NCBI GenBank assembly: GCA_036307185.1
Contig: JAXJYC010000063.1
Coordinates: 1 to 64,000 of the forward strand
DNA: 64,000 nt
Reading direction: 5' to 3'
From: SVEL01 sp017381055
Lineage (GTDB): Bacteria > Bacillota > Clostridia > Lachnospirales > Lachnospiraceae
The position numbers and the translations under genes were made by a program. Of this stretch, positions 52,963 through 60,832 are shown piece after piece; positions within the stretch are counted from its first letter, which is position 1; every line of letters starts with the position of its first letter. The notes under the pieces were generated by a model. That model saw nothing but the letters and a program-made list of their open reading frames with translations, was not told where the DNA came from and searched no databases.

Positions 52963-53093
52963 AAATTCGCAAATGTATTTTTGCGCCCTTTTTTCAGTGC
53001 TAATAATTACTAAATTAAGGGTGTGGGATACATAAAATATGCATATAAGGATTTACCTTATAAGATAAAAGAAAATTTTAGGAGGAACTTAAA

Positions 53094-55721
53094 ATGGCAA
53101 GAAAATGGGTATACCTTTTCAGTGAAGGTGATGCTAGCATGCGTGAGCTCCTTGGTGGTAAGGGTGCTAACTTAGCAGAGATGACAAAGATTGGTCTTCC
53201 TGTTCCACAGGGTTTCACAATCACAACTGAGGCTTGTACACAGTACTATGAGGATGGTCGTGTAATCAATGATGAGATTCAGGGTCAGATCAACGAGTAC
53301 ATCGTAAAGATGGAAGAGATTACAGGTAAGAAGTTTGGTGATAAGGAGAATCCACTTCTCGTATCTGTTCGTTCAGGTGCTAGAGCATCTATGCCAGGTA
53401 TGATGGATACAATCCTTAACCTTGGTCTTAATGAGACAGTTGTAAATACAATCGCAGAGAAGTCAGGAAATGCTCGTTGGGCATGGGACTGCTATAGAAG
53501 ATTCATTCAGATGTATTCTGACGTAGTTATGGAAGTTGGTAAGAAGTACTTCGAAGAGCTTATCGACAAGATGAAGGAAGAGAAGGGTGTTACACAGGAC
53601 GTAGACCTTACAGCAGATGATCTTAAGGAATTAGCTTCTCAGTTCAAGGCTGAGTACAAGTCTAAGATCGGTTCAGATTTCCCAGATGATCCAAAGGAGC
53701 AGTTAATGGGTGCTGTTATGGCCGTATTCCGTTCATGGGACAACCCACGTGCTAACGTTTACCGTCGTGACAACGATATCCCATATTCTTGGGGTACAGC
53801 TGTTAACGTACAGTCAATGGCATTCGGTAACATGGGTGATGACTGTGGTACAGGTGTTGCATTTACAAGAGATCCAGCTACAGGTGAGAAGAAGCTCATG
53901 GGTGAGTTCTTAACAAACGCTCAGGGTGAAGACGTTGTTGCTGGTGTTAGAACTCCAATGCCAATCGCAGAGATGGAGCAGAAGTTCCCAGCTGCATTTG
54001 CACAGTTCCAGGAAGTTTGTAAGACACTTGAAAACCATTATAGAGATATGCAGGATATGGAGTTCACAATCGAGAACGAGAAGCTCTATATGCTCCAGAC
54101 AAGAAATGGTAAGAGAACAGCTCAGGCTGCTTTAAAGATCGCTTGTGACCTTGTTGATGAAGGTATGAGATCTGAAGAAGAAGCAGTTGCTATGATCGAT
54201 CCTCGTAACTTAGATACATTATTACACCCACAGTTTGATGCTGCTGCATTAAAGGCTGCTACTCCAATGGGTAAGGGTCTTGGCGCATCTCCAGGTGCTG
54301 CTTGTGGTAAGGTTGTATTCACAGCTGAAGACGCAGTAGTTTGGGCTGAGAGAGGTGAGAAGGTTATCCTTGTTCGTCTTGAGACATCTCCAGAAGATAT
54401 CACAGGTATGAAGGCAGCTCAGGGTATCCTTACAGTTCGTGGTGGTATGACATCACACGCAGCAGTAGTTGCTCGTGGTATGGGTACATGTTGTGTATCT
54501 GGATGTGGTGACATCAAGATGGACGAAGAAAACAAGAAGTTTGAATTAGGTGGAAAGACATTCGTTGAGGGTGACTTCATTTCACTTGATGGTTCAACAG
54601 GTAACATCTACGATGGTGCTATCGCTACAGTTGACGCTCAGATCGCTGGTGAGTTCGGTAGAATCATGGGATGGGCTGATAAGTTTAGAACACTTAAGGT
54701 TCGTACAAACGCAGATACTCCAGCTGACGCTAAGAAGGCTAGAGAGCTCGGTGCTGAAGGTATCGGTCTTTGCCGTACAGAGCATATGTTCTTCGAAGAA
54801 GACAGAATCGCAGCATTCAGAGAGATGATCTGTTCAGATACAGTAGAAGAGAGAGAAGCAGCTCTTGAGAAGATCCTTCCATATCAGCAGGGAGATTTCG
54901 AGGCTCTTTACGAGGCACTTGAAGGTAACCCAGTTACTATCAGATTCCTTGATCCACCTCTTCATGAGTTCGTTCCTACAGAGGAAGCTGACATTAAGAA
55001 GTTAGCAGATGCTCAGGGCAAGTCAGTTGAGACAATTAAGGCACTCATCGCTTCATTACATGAGTTCAACCCAATGATGGGTCACAGAGGATGCCGTCTT
55101 GCTGTAACATACCCAGAAATCGCTAAGATGCAGACAAAGGCTGTTATCCGTGCAGCTATCAACGTAAAGAAGGCTCATCCAGATTGGAACGTTAAGCCAG
55201 AAATCATGATTCCACTTGTTTCAGAAGTTAAGGAATTAAAGTTCGTTAAGAAGGTAGTAGTTGAGACAGCTGACGCTGAAATCGCAGCAGCTGGTAGCGA
55301 CCTTCAGTACGAAGTTGGTACAATGATCGAGATCCCAAGAGCTTGTCTTACAGCTGATGAGATCGCTGCTTCAGCAGACTTCTTCTGCTTCGGTACAAAC
55401 GATCTTACACAGATGACATTCGGTTTCTCAAGAGATGATGCTGGTAAGTTCTTAGATGCTTACTATGATACAAAGATCTTCGAGAACGATCCATTCGCTA
55501 AGTTAGACCAGACAGGTGTTGGTAAGCTTATGGAAATGTCAATCAAGCTTGGTAAGCCAGTTAACGATAAGCTTCACATCGGTATCTGTGGTGAGCACGG
55601 TGGAGATCCTTCATCAGTTGAGTTCTGCCACAAGATTGGTCTTGACTATGTGTCATGTTCACCATTCCGTGTGCCAATCGCAAGATTAGCAGCAGCACAG
55701 GCAGCAATCAATAATAAGTAG
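53094..55721 (+). CDS. ppdK: Pyruvate, phosphate dikinase
   Basis: The 875-aa enzyme interconverts pyruvate, ATP and Pi with PEP, AMP and PPi. The ATP-grasp N-domain is followed by the phosphohistidine domain with catalytic His455 (GGMTSHAAVVARGMG). The PEP-utilising barrel contains GLCRTEHMFFEEDRI and FFCFGTNDLTQMTFGFSRDD. Length and His position match clostridial PPDK. The strong ribosome site AGGAGG and biased codons suggest abundant expression, as expected in glycolysis with PPi. The last 21 or so bases of the gene and its terminator are duplicated at 58035-58146, marking an insertion boundary. Confidence 0.96.
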   Translation: MARKWVYLFSEGDASMRELLGGKGANLAEMTKIGLPVPQGFTITTEACTQYYEDGRVINDEIQGQINEYIVKMEEITGKKFGDKENPLLVSVRSGARASMPGMMDTILNLGLNETVVNTIAEKSGNARWAWDCYRRFIQMYSDVVMEVGKKYFEELIDKMKEEKGVTQDVDLTADDLKELASQFKAEYKSKIGSDFPDDPKEQLMGAVMAVFRSWDNPRANVYRRDNDIPYSWGTAVNVQSMAFGNMGDDCGTGVAFTRDPATGEKKLMGEFLTNAQGEDVVAGVRTPMPIAEMEQKFPAAFAQFQEVCKTLENHYRDMQDMEFTIENEKLYMLQTRNGKRTAQAALKIACDLVDEGMRSEEEAVAMIDPRNLDTLLHPQFDAAALKAATPMGKGLGASPGAACGKVVFTAEDAVVWAERGEKVILVRLETSPEDITGMKAAQGILTVRGGMTSHAAVVARGMGTCCVSGCGDIKMDEENKKFELGGKTFVEGDFISLDGSTGNIYDGAIATVDAQIAGEFGRIMGWADKFRTLKVRTNADTPADAKKARELGAEGIGLCRTEHMFFEEDRIAAFREMICSDTVEEREAALEKILPYQQGDFEALYEALEGNPVTIRFLDPPLHEFVPTEEADIKKLADAQGKSVETIKALIASLHEFNPMMGHRGCRLAVTYPEIAKMQTKAVIRAAINVKKAHPDWNVKPEIMIPLVSEVKELKFVKKVVVETADAEIAAAGSDLQYEVGTMIEIPRACLTADEIAASADFFCFGTNDLTQMTFGFSRDDAGKFLDAYYDTKIFENDPFAKLDQTGVGKLMEMSIKLGKPVNDKLHIGICGEHGGDPSSVEFCHKIGLDYVSCSPFRVPIARLAAAQAAINNK

Positions 55722-55810
55722 AGCTATCGCTTAACTAAAGGTTAAGTAAAATCTATAAAATTATGAATATCCTACTAGAATCGTAATGGTTCTAGTGGGA
55801 TATTTTTTTG
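55698..55810 (+). repeat. Left copy of the ppdK 3'-end/terminator direct repeat
   Basis: This covers the final codons of ppdK, its short 3' region and the terminator (TATCCTACTAGAA and TTCTAGTGGGATA stem, then seven T). The last 53 bp (55758-55810) are identical to 58094-58146. The coding end CAGGCAGC-ATCAATAATAAGTA matches 58035-58057 with one change. Confidence 0.9.
55766..55809 (+). terminator. ppdK terminator
   Basis: ATATCCTACTAGAA and TTCTAGTGGGATAT pair almost completely around CGTAATGG, followed by TTTTTTT. Confidence 0.9.
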
Positions 55811-55905
55811 TGGGGAAAGTGGTGGGAATGTATAGGAATAATGGAGTGGGGTGAAAAAAGCAATCGGATTTCGGGAATAAAGTTTGGTTTGCTAAGAGAA
55901 TGCTG

Positions 55906-55933
55906 TTGTTAAGATAAGGAACTGTGGTATAAT
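55906..55933 (+). promoter_or_regulatory. Promoter of the GIY-YIG-like gene
   Basis: TTGTTA (55906-55911) and TATAAT (55928-55933) are 16 bp apart. Its distance from the repeat terminator is nearly the same as that of the matching promoter at 58270. Confidence 0.5.
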
Positions 55934-56047
55934 TGAGTGAGATAAATTTGAATATGGATAACAGATAATAAGAATTTATGAGGAATAGGTTCTATTGGAA
56001 CAATGGCATAAATGTGAAATATATTTTAAATAGGTAGGTGACCATTA

Positions 56048-56803
56048 ATGAGTGAAAATAAAAAGGAATACAAGTATTTAGGAATGGCAGAAATTATAAG
56101 AGATTATTTACAATCTTTTATCGGAACAGAGTCTATAGTGCGTTTAACCGCTAAAGAAGCTAGAAAACTTGATGGAATGGATGAATTTGCAAATAATACC
56201 TGTTATAACAATGTTGCTAGAGCAATGGAATACGTTGCAGAAAATTATGTGTATGGCAAGCAGGTTCCGGGAACAGAAAGAGGAAAAGGCAATTCTACAT
56301 ATGCATTTGATTATGAATTAAATAGGAATGATAATGTTAAAAGTTTTGTATTATCGGAGATAAAAAACAAAATGGAATATATTGAAGATATTACTAGTTT
56401 TTTAGGTGATAAATTAAATAAAGAAGATTACTATATTGAAGATATGGGATGCCCACATAAACAACCATCTAAATTGCCACAAGGATATTCTGCAATATAT
56501 ATATTTGTGTATGAGTACCAAAATGAATATAAATTTTTAAAGATTGGCAAAGCTAATGAAAAAAGCAGTGCTAGGTTTTCAAGTCAGCATTATGGATTTT
56601 CAGCGCCTAGTACATTGGCTAAATCAATTTGTTTTGATGAAGAATTTTTGAAGATAGGAATAAATAATGATAATGTAAAAGAATGGATGTTAGAAAATTT
56701 GCATCGTATAAATATATACGTGAAATCTAATAAAGCAATTACAGAATTGATTGAAGCAGTTTTTCATTATGCTTTTAGACCTAAATATGAGGGTAATCTT
56801 TAA
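56048..56803 (+). CDS. Possible GIY-YIG/T5orf172-like protein
   Basis: In the 251-aa protein, residues of about 150-240 read SAIYIFVYEYQNEYKFLKIG, ARFSSQHYGF, SICFDEEF, then LIEAVFHYAFRPKYEG. This order of a hydrophobic strand, KIG, an R-rich helix and a late E-x-x-FHYAF helix recalls GIY-YIG superfamily nucleases of the T5orf172 branch. Classical GIY and YIG tripeptides are not exact, so the call is tentative. The N-terminal 120 residues may form a winged-helix domain (IIRDYLQSFIG). It lies inside the repeat-bounded accessory segment. Confidence 0.45.
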   Translation: MSENKKEYKYLGMAEIIRDYLQSFIGTESIVRLTAKEARKLDGMDEFANNTCYNNVARAMEYVAENYVYGKQVPGTERGKGNSTYAFDYELNRNDNVKSFVLSEIKNKMEYIEDITSFLGDKLNKEDYYIEDMGCPHKQPSKLPQGYSAIYIFVYEYQNEYKFLKIGKANEKSSARFSSQHYGFSAPSTLAKSICFDEEFLKIGINNDNVKEWMLENLHRINIYVKSNKAITELIEAVFHYAFRPKYEGNL

Positions 56804-57077
56804 GTGAAACCATTACCACCCGTATATTCATTGTGATAAGGAGCATTTTTTATATCTCATGCTATAAATGAGATGTAACAAAAGTATTGTATATGAGAAT
56901 TAGTGGAAGATTTACATATTTAAAGTGTTCGAATTCGACCACTTTAAACTGTTAGGATGTATATCAATGAGTAGTAGAATAAGGATATGAAATTGAAGTA
57001 GTGTGTCGAAAATATATTGACACACTGCTTTGTTTGTGATATATTTGTGCCAATAAACAAATGACACAGGAGCCATT
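56804..57077. other. Gene-free stretch with strong palindromes
   Basis: A 30-bp palindrome with one mismatched pair lies at 56919-56948 (TTTAAAGTG...CACTTTAAA around TCGAATTCGA). GTGTGTC...GACACAC occurs at about 57001-57025, and TTTGTTT...AAACAAA arms lie at about 57030-57060. They sit upstream of the coiled-coil/HTH gene and could be its operator sites. No reading frame is supported. Confidence 0.55.
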
Positions 57078-57353
57078 ATGATTATCACATTAGAACAAGC
57101 ATTAGAACGCATTTCTAAATTAGAGTCAGAGAACAAGGCATTACGGGAAGAATTAGAAAGATATAAGAATATTACACCAGCCGGACGTAGGAAGCATGAT
57201 GCGATATGGATGGCTTCGTACAATGATTTTGTTGTGAAGTATGAATCTGGTATGACCATTATGGAGATTGTTAATCAGGGAGAGATTAGCAGACGTACAG
57301 CATATAGGTATAAAGCGTATTATGATGAGCTGAGAAATAAGAAAATGGATTGA
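57078..57353 (+). CDS. Small coiled-coil plus helix-turn-helix protein
   Basis: The 91-aa protein opens with a leucine-rich coiled coil (LEQALERISKLESENKALREELERY). It continues with a resolvase-like HTH (YESGMTIMEIVNQGEISRRTAYRYKAYY). It looks like a small DNA-binding dimer and may regulate the flanking toxin-antitoxin locus or be a remnant of a mobile element. ACAGGAGCC precedes the ATG. Its last codons overlap the -35 box of the ToxI-like RNA promoter. Confidence 0.6.
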   Translation: MIITLEQALERISKLESENKALREELERYKNITPAGRRKHDAIWMASYNDFVVKYESGMTIMEIVNQGEISRRTAYRYKAYYDELRNKKMD

Positions 57354-57379
57354 CTAAAGTGACATAGAAATAGTATACT
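57350..57379 (+). promoter_or_regulatory. Promoter of the ToxI-like antitoxin RNA
   Basis: TTGACT (57350-57355) and TATACT (57374-57379) are 18 bp apart, directly before the tandem RNA repeats. Confidence 0.6.
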
Positions 57380-57388
57380 ATCTGTAGA

Positions 57389-57463
57389 AGGTGATGCGCA
57401 GCCTTATAAATGAGCGATTTATTAGTGGGTGATGCACAGCCCTAAAGTGAGCGAGTTAACAGA
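57389..57463 (+). ncRNA. ToxI-like antitoxin RNA repeats (type III TA)
   Basis: Two imperfect tandem units of about 37-39 nt (57390-57427 and 57428-57464) share GGTGATGCnCAGCC, then TGAGCGA(T/G)TT and an A-rich tail. Tandem pseudoknot-forming repeats followed by a hairpin terminator and a ToxN gene are the defining arrangement of ToxIN/AbiQ loci, where ToxN cuts the repeats into inhibitory units. Only two units are present, at the low end of known arrays. Confidence 0.7.
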
Positions 57464-57494
57464 TGGCAGAGACTATGGTCTCTGCCATTTTTTT
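57464..57494 (+). terminator. Terminator between the antitoxin repeats and toxN
   Basis: GGCAGAGAC, TATG and GTCTCTGCC form a 9-bp stem followed by seven T. In ToxIN loci this leaky terminator sets the antitoxin-to-toxin ratio. Confidence 0.88.
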
Positions 57495-57510
57495 GTAGAA
57501 AGGTAAATTT

Positions 57511-57990
57511 ATGAACAAACGAATAAGAATATATGAGATACAATATGAATATATACAGTATTTATCTTTATACCAAAAACATATATTTTTACATAAAAAT
57601 GGAAAATCTAATCGTAAGTATATTGGTATTGTTATGGAGATTAATGGGATGAAATATTTTGCCCCTTTATCTTCATACAAGGATAAGCATAAGAAAATGC
57701 CAGAAACAGTAGATTTTATTAAGATAAAGGATTATGCGGTTATTAATTTGAATAATATGATACCGGTTCCTTCAGACCAAATAATTGAGCTGGATATTAA
57801 TAAAGAAAAAGATTTGAGCTACAGATATTTATTACAAGCTGAGAGTCGAGAAGTTAACAGACAGAAGAATCGAATAAGAAAAAATGCAGAAATTGTATAT
57901 AGTCATAAAATACATAATGGTAATACGACAGCTTTGGCAAAAAGAACAAATGACTTTGGTATGCTTGAGAAATTATGTGGGAAATATTAA
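57511..57990 (+). CDS. ToxN/AbiQ-family endoribonuclease toxin
   Basis: The 159-aa protein has the ToxN/AbiQ profile: an N-terminal IYEIQYEYIQYLSLYQ, the core KYIGIVMEINGMKYFAPLSSYKDKHKKM, VINLNNMIPVP, and a C-terminal helical part with LLQAESREVNRQKNRIRKNAEIVY. Such toxins are ribonucleases held in check by a repeat RNA, and several abort phage infection. The ribosome site AAAGG lies just before the ATG, 16 bp after the terminator. The 3' side reaches the right ppdK-derived repeat within 45 bp. Confidence 0.85.
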   Translation: MNKRIRIYEIQYEYIQYLSLYQKHIFLHKNGKSNRKYIGIVMEINGMKYFAPLSSYKDKHKKMPETVDFIKIKDYAVINLNNMIPVPSDQIIELDINKEKDLSYRYLLQAESREVNRQKNRIRKNAEIVYSHKIHNGNTTALAKRTNDFGMLEKLCGKY

Positions 57991-58034
57991 TGTTATTTAT
58001 CCCTACAATCGCAGAGGAATTTTTTAATACCTCT

Positions 58035-58146
58035 CAGGCAGCTATCAATAATAAGTAATTCTATCGTTTAGATAACGGTTACTGATATTAAGTAAATTAT
58101 GAATATCCTACTAGAATCGTAATGGTTCTAGTGGGATATTTTTTTG
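58035..58146 (+). repeat. Right copy of the ppdK 3'-end/terminator direct repeat
   Basis: CAGGCAGCTATCAATAATAAG followed by a stop codon (58035-58057) preserves the last seven codons of ppdK (QAAINNK) in an otherwise unrelated context. Upstream, CCTACAATCGCA still resembles the PIA codons. 58094-58146 is a 53-bp exact copy of the ppdK terminator region. The pair of repeats brackets about 2.3 kb and looks like attL/attR or duplication scars. No integrase gene lies between them. Confidence 0.88.
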
Positions 58147-58246
58147 ACTGAAAAATGGCAGGAAGGTATGTAGGGGATGGAAAGGTGGGGGAAAAGCGAT
58201 TGGTTGGTTTTAATATAATTTTGTAAAGTGAGTTCGTATAATCAGA

Positions 58247-58275
58247 TTGAGGGAACTGATTTCGAGTGATATAAT
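58247..58275 (+). promoter_or_regulatory. Promoter of the 69-aa protein gene
   Basis: TTGAGG (58247-58252) and TATAAT (58270-58275) are 17 bp apart. Confidence 0.6.
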
Positions 58276-58320
58276 ATATGTATATTATAAATTTAGAATT
58301 CAGTGGAGAGATTTGATATT

Positions 58321-58530
58321 ATGGCAACCTATAAAGAAATACAGGAATATATTAAAAATGAAAAAGGATATGTAGTTAAAACATGTTGGATTGCTCATGT
58401 AAAATCGTTGTGTGGTATAAAGACAAGGGTAGCACCAAATAGAAAAGATCCAAATACAAGAGTAAAACCATGTCCGGAGGATAAGGTCAAAGACATAAAA
58501 GAAGCATTTAAACATTTTAGAATGATATAA
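58321..58530 (+). CDS. Small conserved hypothetical protein (69 aa)
   Basis: The protein reads MATYKEIQEYIKNEKGYVVK, then TCWIAHVKSLCGIKTRVAPNR and ends KVKDIKEAFKHFRMI. It is compact, basic and apparently complete, resembling a small family seen in accessory regions of many bacteria; the function is unknown. The ATG at 58321 is chosen because GTGGAGAG lies 8-14 bp upstream; six further in-frame codons precede it. Confidence 0.65.
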   Translation: MATYKEIQEYIKNEKGYVVKTCWIAHVKSLCGIKTRVAPNRKDPNTRVKPCPEDKVKDIKEAFKHFRMI

Positions 58531-58549
58531 AAAATAAGTGGATAATATT

Positions 58550-59248
58550 ATGGAAAAATATATAAATAAATTAATTAGTATGTTTATATCAACAACGGAA
58601 TATGCAAATGAAAAGAATGTGGATTATACTATAATAATTACGGATGATGTGTATGGTATAGTATTTAAAGATGATCCAGAGTATGCAGAAAGAATTATAA
58701 AAGCACCATATGGATTATATTATATTACAAAGTCAGAAGAACAACAGTTAATAATTAAAAATACACAGAATGAAGTTGATGTGTTTCATACATTATGTCA
58801 TGAATTAATTCATATTTATGATTATAATAAATTAGCAAAGGAAAATGAAGGAGTTAAGATAAGGGATTTACAAAATAATATCTTCTATTTATTATGGTCT
58901 GAATTTCATGCCGAGTATTGTTCGTATAATTATCTTATTCAACGTAGTAAAGATGATATAGACCCTAAATGGGTATTGATGGAATTAAAAAATAAATTCA
59001 AGGTATATATGAATGAAAATAAGACAATTAATGTACAAGAAGCGGCAGATTTTTGTGTGAGACTATATGGATGTTATACTGCTTTGTATGATAATTTTCA
59101 AATGAAGCTTGATAAGCATCCAAAACAGTTTTTTATTAATGAAGAATTTTTGGAAATGTATAATTATTTGTTTGACCATAGGACTTTTGATAGTATTAAA
59201 GGTAATTTAGAAGAATTGGAGTGTGTATTTAAGAAACTAGAAAAATGA
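58550..59248 (+). CDS. HExxH putative zinc metalloprotease-like protein
   Basis: The 232-aa protein (from ATG 58550; an in-frame GTG at 58538 is also possible) contains HTLCHELIHIYDYNKL, a HExxH zinc motif, and a downstream SEFHAEYCSYNYL Glu that could be the third ligand. The rest is helical with no signal peptide, so it would be cytoplasmic. ImmA/IrrE-type proteases of mobile elements share this outline, but close membership is not evident. It begins 20 bp after the 69-aa gene and is probably co-transcribed with it. Confidence 0.65.
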   Translation: MEKYINKLISMFISTTEYANEKNVDYTIIITDDVYGIVFKDDPEYAERIIKAPYGLYYITKSEEQQLIIKNTQNEVDVFHTLCHELIHIYDYNKLAKENEGVKIRDLQNNIFYLLWSEFHAEYCSYNYLIQRSKDDIDPKWVLMELKNKFKVYMNENKTINVQEAADFCVRLYGCYTALYDNFQMKLDKHPKQFFINEEFLEMYNYLFDHRTFDSIKGNLEELECVFKKLEK

Positions 59249-59267
59249 TGCAGTTTAGAATTTTAAG

Positions 59268-59302
59268 AATGCAGCCCCATTAGTACAGGGACTGCATTTT
59301 TT
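59268..59302. terminator. Bidirectional terminator between the metalloprotease-like and WYL genes
   Basis: AATGCAG-CCC and GGG-A-CTGCATT form a stem followed by TTTTTT. It overlaps the end of the WYL gene. Confidence 0.75.
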
Positions 59303-60269
59303 CTATTTCGGATTTCACTTCAGCTACAAAATCATCAGGACTTAGGACTTTAACCCAAGAGCCTTGGCTAAGGAGAAACATCTTGATGCCATTTCCATAT
59401 ACTTCGGCTTCAATGATACTTTTTCCAGCGTATTGTTCAATGACTCTGGCGGTAGGGATTCTGTCTAAGATGGCTTGTAGTGATGGTCCGGTAAATTCAA
59501 AACGGATTCGCCTAAGTGGACCAGGCCACATGAATTGACTTCTTTTACGAAGAAGCCCTTCATTAAATTCTTGTTCTTTAGTCAATGATACTTGTTCTCT
59601 ATGTACAGTAATATCAGTAATTCTATCAATTCTGAAATAAATAGGAGTGCTATTGTCATCAATATTATAGCTATCATATTTATAGGCTATAAGATAAAAA
59701 TAGTATTCGCTGAACATAATTGAAAGTGGAATAATCTTGTGCTTGACCTTGTTACGACTCATTTTGTAATAGCTGATAGTAATGGCACGATTTTCTTGGA
59801 TATAAGTTGATAGCTTCCAAACATTATCTATAACGCTATCACAATCCGAACCAACCTCAGTATAGTGAAAAAGTTCTTTGGAAATAAGTTTTTCAAGTTT
59901 CTTTTTATCAGAAATACTTGTATGCGATTTCAATTTCCAAATAATGCTCAGTAATTCTTCGTGACTAAATGCTTTGCTACCAATAAGAACCTTGGATAGT
60001 GCAAATAATTCTTTATTGGTAAATAGATTATCCATTTCCAATGTATAGCAGTGGCTATTTGAAGAATATTTTAATTCTGCATTTCCGAGAATATCTCTAT
60101 TATCAGCAAGGAATGCCTTTAAATCATTAATATCTCTGGTAATGCTCCTGGTCGAAATATTGCTTTCATTCGCAAGGTTGGATACAGACAATGCTTCACC
60201 CTTTAATGCACGAAACAGCAATTTAAGTATTCTTTCAGCTTTATAATCTTTAATAGAATTGTCGTTCAT
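59280..60269 (-). CDS. WYL-domain transcriptional regulator
   Basis: The 329-aa protein has an N-terminal winged HTH (ERILKLLFRALKGEALSVSNLANESNISTRSITRDINDLKAFL) and a WYL domain in its second half (ENRAITISYYKMSRNKVKHKIIPLSIMFSEYYFYLIAYKY), followed by a WCX-like C-terminus (SQGSWVKVLSPDDFVAEVKSEI). Such proteins sense nucleic acids or nucleotides and often control defence genes (for example BrxR and CapW). It is divergent from the operon beginning at 60572, with palindromes in the shared promoter region. AGGAGG precedes the ATG. Confidence 0.88.
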   Translation of the reverse strand: MNDNSIKDYKAERILKLLFRALKGEALSVSNLANESNISTRSITRDINDLKAFLADNRDILGNAELKYSSNSHCYTLEMDNLFTNKELFALSKVLIGSKAFSHEELLSIIWKLKSHTSISDKKKLEKLISKELFHYTEVGSDCDSVIDNVWKLSTYIQENRAITISYYKMSRNKVKHKIIPLSIMFSEYYFYLIAYKYDSYNIDDNSTPIYFRIDRITDITVHREQVSLTKEQEFNEGLLRKRSQFMWPGPLRRIRFEFTGPSLQAILDRIPTARVIEQYAGKSIIEAEVYGNGIKMFLLSQGSWVKVLSPDDFVAEVKSEIEKMQSLY

Positions 60270-60339
60270 AGCAAATCCTCCATAAGTTGTTTCTATAATT
60301 ATACAATATTTCCTAGAACATAGTGTAGTAGATAATTAA

Positions 60340-60402
60340 GACATATTATGTCGGAGTAATTATTTTTGTAAAATGAAAATAATGCTACGACATTATGTGT
60401 CG
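60340..60402. promoter_or_regulatory. Paired palindromes in the WYL/operon intergenic region
   Basis: GACATATTATGTC (60340-60352) is a perfect odd palindrome. CGACATTATGTGTCG (60388-60402) is a related imperfect one, 48 bp further on. The 302-bp intergenic region holds no gene. These are plausible operators for the divergent WYL regulator. Confidence 0.55.
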
Positions 60403-60488
60403 GGGGAATATATTAAAATTGCTATTAGGATAGAAGAATTGCATATTAGTTAAAGTATTGTGTAGCATTAACTTTGAATATAACTTTA

Positions 60489-60517
60489 TTGTCTGTAAAA
60501 AATGTTTGTGATATAAT
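60489..60517 (+). promoter_or_regulatory. Promoter of the HNH/Gly-rich operon
   Basis: TTGTCT (60489-60494) and TATAAT (60512-60517) are 17 bp apart. Confidence 0.65.
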
Positions 60518-60571
60518 TATTGTAAGTATTTTTGTGCGATTTTGATTATGGTTTGTAAAGGAAGATGTGTA

Positions 60572-60829
60572 GTGTATCAGTGTGAAAAATGTGGAGCTTG
60601 TTGTAGAAATTTAGATAAGTCAGAGATATACATGCATCTTGATAGAGGTGATGGATGTTGTATATATTACAATGATGAAACTAAATTGTGCAGCATTTAT
60701 GATAGTAGACCTATTATATGTAGAGTAGATGATATCTATGAAACTCAATTTAAAAATATAATAGATAAAGAATCTTATTATTTATGTAATCATGAAGCAT
60801 GCAAAAAGTTAAGAGAAATGGAGGAATAA
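60572..60829 (+). CDS. YkgJ-like cysteine-cluster protein
   Basis: The 85-aa protein (GTG 60572, chosen because AAAGGAAG ends 8 bp upstream) has the YkgJ/UPF0153 cysteine pattern: CEKCGACCRN, GDGCCIYYNDETKLCSIYDSRPIICR and a late CNHEAC. The cluster probably binds zinc or an iron-sulfur centre. It is the first gene of the operon, and its stop lies 3 bp before the next start. Its role is unknown. Confidence 0.75.
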   Translation: MYQCEKCGACCRNLDKSEIYMHLDRGDGCCIYYNDETKLCSIYDSRPIICRVDDIYETQFKNIIDKESYYLCNHEACKKLREMEE

Positions 60830-60832
60830 AAA

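Noticed and set aside
53710..54828. Several alternative-frame ORFs within ppdK
   Set aside because: They arise from the biased codon use of ppdK. They lack ribosome sites and resemble no family.
55722..58034. Integrase or transposase in the repeat-bounded segment
   Set aside because: None of the three proteins has a tyrosine or serine recombinase or DDE signature. The HTH protein is only 91 aa.
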